Shown: positions 63,255 through 64,000 of the stretch, piece after piece
Position numbering within the stretch: the first letter of the stretch is position 1
Layout: each line of letters begins with the position of its first letter
Assembly (NCBI GenBank): GCA_910577565.1
Contig: CAJTNJ010000006.1
Coordinates: forward strand, 1 to 64,000
DNA: 64,000 nt
Origin: an uncultured Oscillospiraceae bacterium
GTDB taxonomy: Bacteria > Bacillota > Clostridia > Oscillospirales > Ruminococcaceae
Direction of reading: 5' to 3'
Made by a program: the position numbers and the translations under genes
Notes under the pieces: model-generated
What the model saw: only the letters and a program-made list of their open reading frames with translations
Told to the model about the DNA's origin: nothing
Database searches by the model: none

Positions 63255-63815
63255 ATGGCAGGAATAGGACTTAAAAGTTTTAAATATGCAAAATTGAATG
63301 AAGATGGCAAGACTTATGGAGAAGTGAAAACACTCGCAGGAGCGATTGAGTGTAAAGTTACGCTTGATTTGTCAGAAGCCACACTTTATGCCGACGATGC
63401 ACTAAAAGAACAAGTCTCGCTTTTCAAGAGTGGAACTATGACAGCAGGAATTGACGATGATGATGACACCGTTTTTGCAGAGCTTTTGGGAAAAACAGTT
63501 GATGAAGAAACAGGCGTTATAACATCAAATATAAGTGACATGCCAATTTATGTTGGTTTTGGACATATAGTTCCTAAAATAGTCGGTGGTAAGCGGATGT
63601 ACAAGGTGGAATTTTTCCCAAAAATGAAATTTAAACCGTTTATAACAGATTCAAAAACGAAAGGCGATAGTTTAGAGTTCACAACCCCGTCAGTTGAAGC
63701 GACAATCTTTGAAAATGATAATGGAGATTGGGAAAAACACAAAGTCTATGGCACAGAAGCAGAAGCAAATACGGCACTGAATGGGTTCTTTATACAATCG
63801 ACCGAGGAGGAATAA
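63255..63815 (+). CDS. Major tail tube protein (phi13 family)
   Basis: The 186-residue protein starts MAGIGLKSFKYAKL and has TLDLSEATLYADDAL, SGTMTAGIDD and the IYVGFGHIVPK segment of phi13-type major tail proteins. It stacks in rings to form the tail tube. A GGAGACGAGGACG purine-rich site precedes the ATG by a few bases. Confidence 0.88.
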   Translation: MAGIGLKSFKYAKLNEDGKTYGEVKTLAGAIECKVTLDLSEATLYADDALKEQVSLFKSGTMTAGIDDDDDTVFAELLGKTVDEETGVITSNISDMPIYVGFGHIVPKIVGGKRMYKVEFFPKMKFKPFITDSKTKGDSLEFTTPSVEATIFENDNGDWEKHKVYGTEAEANTALNGFFIQSTEEE

Positions 63816-63818
63816 TAT

Positions 63819-64000
63819 TTGCTTGATAAGATTAATTATTTAGAGACCGGCGAAGAAAAATTTCCTATGGTTTTCACATTAAATGTAATGGAATCCATAC
63901 AAGAAAAATATGGGTCAATCGAATCTTGGTCTGATTTAATTCAACGCGGCGGCGAACCCGATATTAAAGCATTAAAATTTTTTATTACAGAAGCAATAAA
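63819..64000 (+). CDS. Tail assembly chaperone, partial (cut by window end)
   Basis: The frame from TTG 63819, with GAGGAGG 8 bases upstream, runs to the window end. The visible 60 residues (NYLETGEEKFPMVFTLNVM, then IQEKYGSIESWS) match the small tail-assembly chaperone that follows the tail tube gene in siphophages and is often made with a programmed frameshift. The end is not visible. Confidence 0.75.
   Translation, partial: MLDKINYLETGEEKFPMVFTLNVMESIQEKYGSIESWSDLIQRGGEPDIKALKFFITEAI

Larger units (their letters stand above)
51039..64000 (+). mobile_element. Prophage (HK97-like siphovirus), left part; continues past the window
   Basis: All genes from here point right and follow siphophage order: recombination and replication, regulators, HNH, small and large terminase, portal, protease, capsid, connectors, tail. 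Overlaps and spacings of a few bases are typical. RusA is broken, and no integrase, repressor cassette, lysis or tail-fibre gene is in view. Either the lysogeny genes lie at the far right or the element is partly decayed. Confidence 0.93.

Overview
The window is AT-rich DNA from an endospore-forming Firmicute, most likely a clostridium of the Oscillospirales/Ruminococcaceae type. The evidence is gene content and order: yicC-remA-gmk-rpoZ-coaBC-priA-def-fmt-rsmB, then prpC-prkC, scpA-scpB-DUF2953-ytfJ-dacF-rluB, a pyruvate:ferredoxin oxidoreductase, and the sporulation genes spoIVFA-like/spoIVFB, ytfJ (gerW) and spoIIE. The genus is an inference from synteny. UUG start codons are common.

Layout. 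1-416: frameshifted end of a BspA-type surface protein. 568-9790: one long rightward housekeeping run (RNA turnover, GMP kinase, RNA polymerase omega, CoA synthesis, replication restart, formyl-Met processing, rRNA methylation). 10362-13107: the PP2C phosphatase / PASTA kinase pair. 13365-16361: a small membrane protein and three membrane-associated peptidases, including a SpoIVFA/SpoIVFB-like pair. 16389-21292: condensin partners ScpA/ScpB, two sporulation-linked genes, a D,D-carboxypeptidase and a pseudouridine synthase. 21961-25142: a three-gene biotin-dependent transcarboxylase-like operon. 25486-27318: a small Cys-rich protein, an S1-domain protein and a C_GCAxxG_C_C protein. 27832-27924: tRNA-Ser(GGA). 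27925-29637: a gene graveyard in which I recognise a decayed ParB-like protein and a decayed YjdF. 29694-33227: nifJ. 33678-35933: spoIIE behind a promoter with the unusual 21-bp spacing. 35985-45248: a leftward block (pgsA, rimO, recX, recA, prmC, DUF1385, a two-component system, a lipoprotein). 45364-46463: remnants of two insertion sequences. 46799-49977: a glycosyltransferase and a large membrane protein, probably for cell-surface glycans. 50105-50549: a frameshifted acetyltransferase.

From about 51.0 kb to the window end lies the left part of an HK97-like siphophage prophage. It holds early recombination/replication genes (Sak-like annealing protein, broken RusA, SSB, replication initiator, DnaC-like loader), regulators, HNH endonuclease, small and large terminase, a cupin cargo gene, portal, prohead protease, major capsid, head fibre, connectors, tail terminator, tail tube, and the start of the tail chaperone. 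Integrase, lysogeny, lysis and tail-fibre genes are not in view.

The most interesting signal is a recurrent absence of AUG/GUG/UUG at the expected start of five genes: a chromosomal M50 protease and four phage genes (HNH, large terminase, prohead protease, tail terminator). In each, homology and reading frame run upstream to an AUA, AUU or AUC codon, mostly at good Shine-Dalgarno distance. Standard gene callers would truncate or miss these genes. A compact predicted hairpin element between the tail terminator and tail tube genes is the second signal without an explanation.
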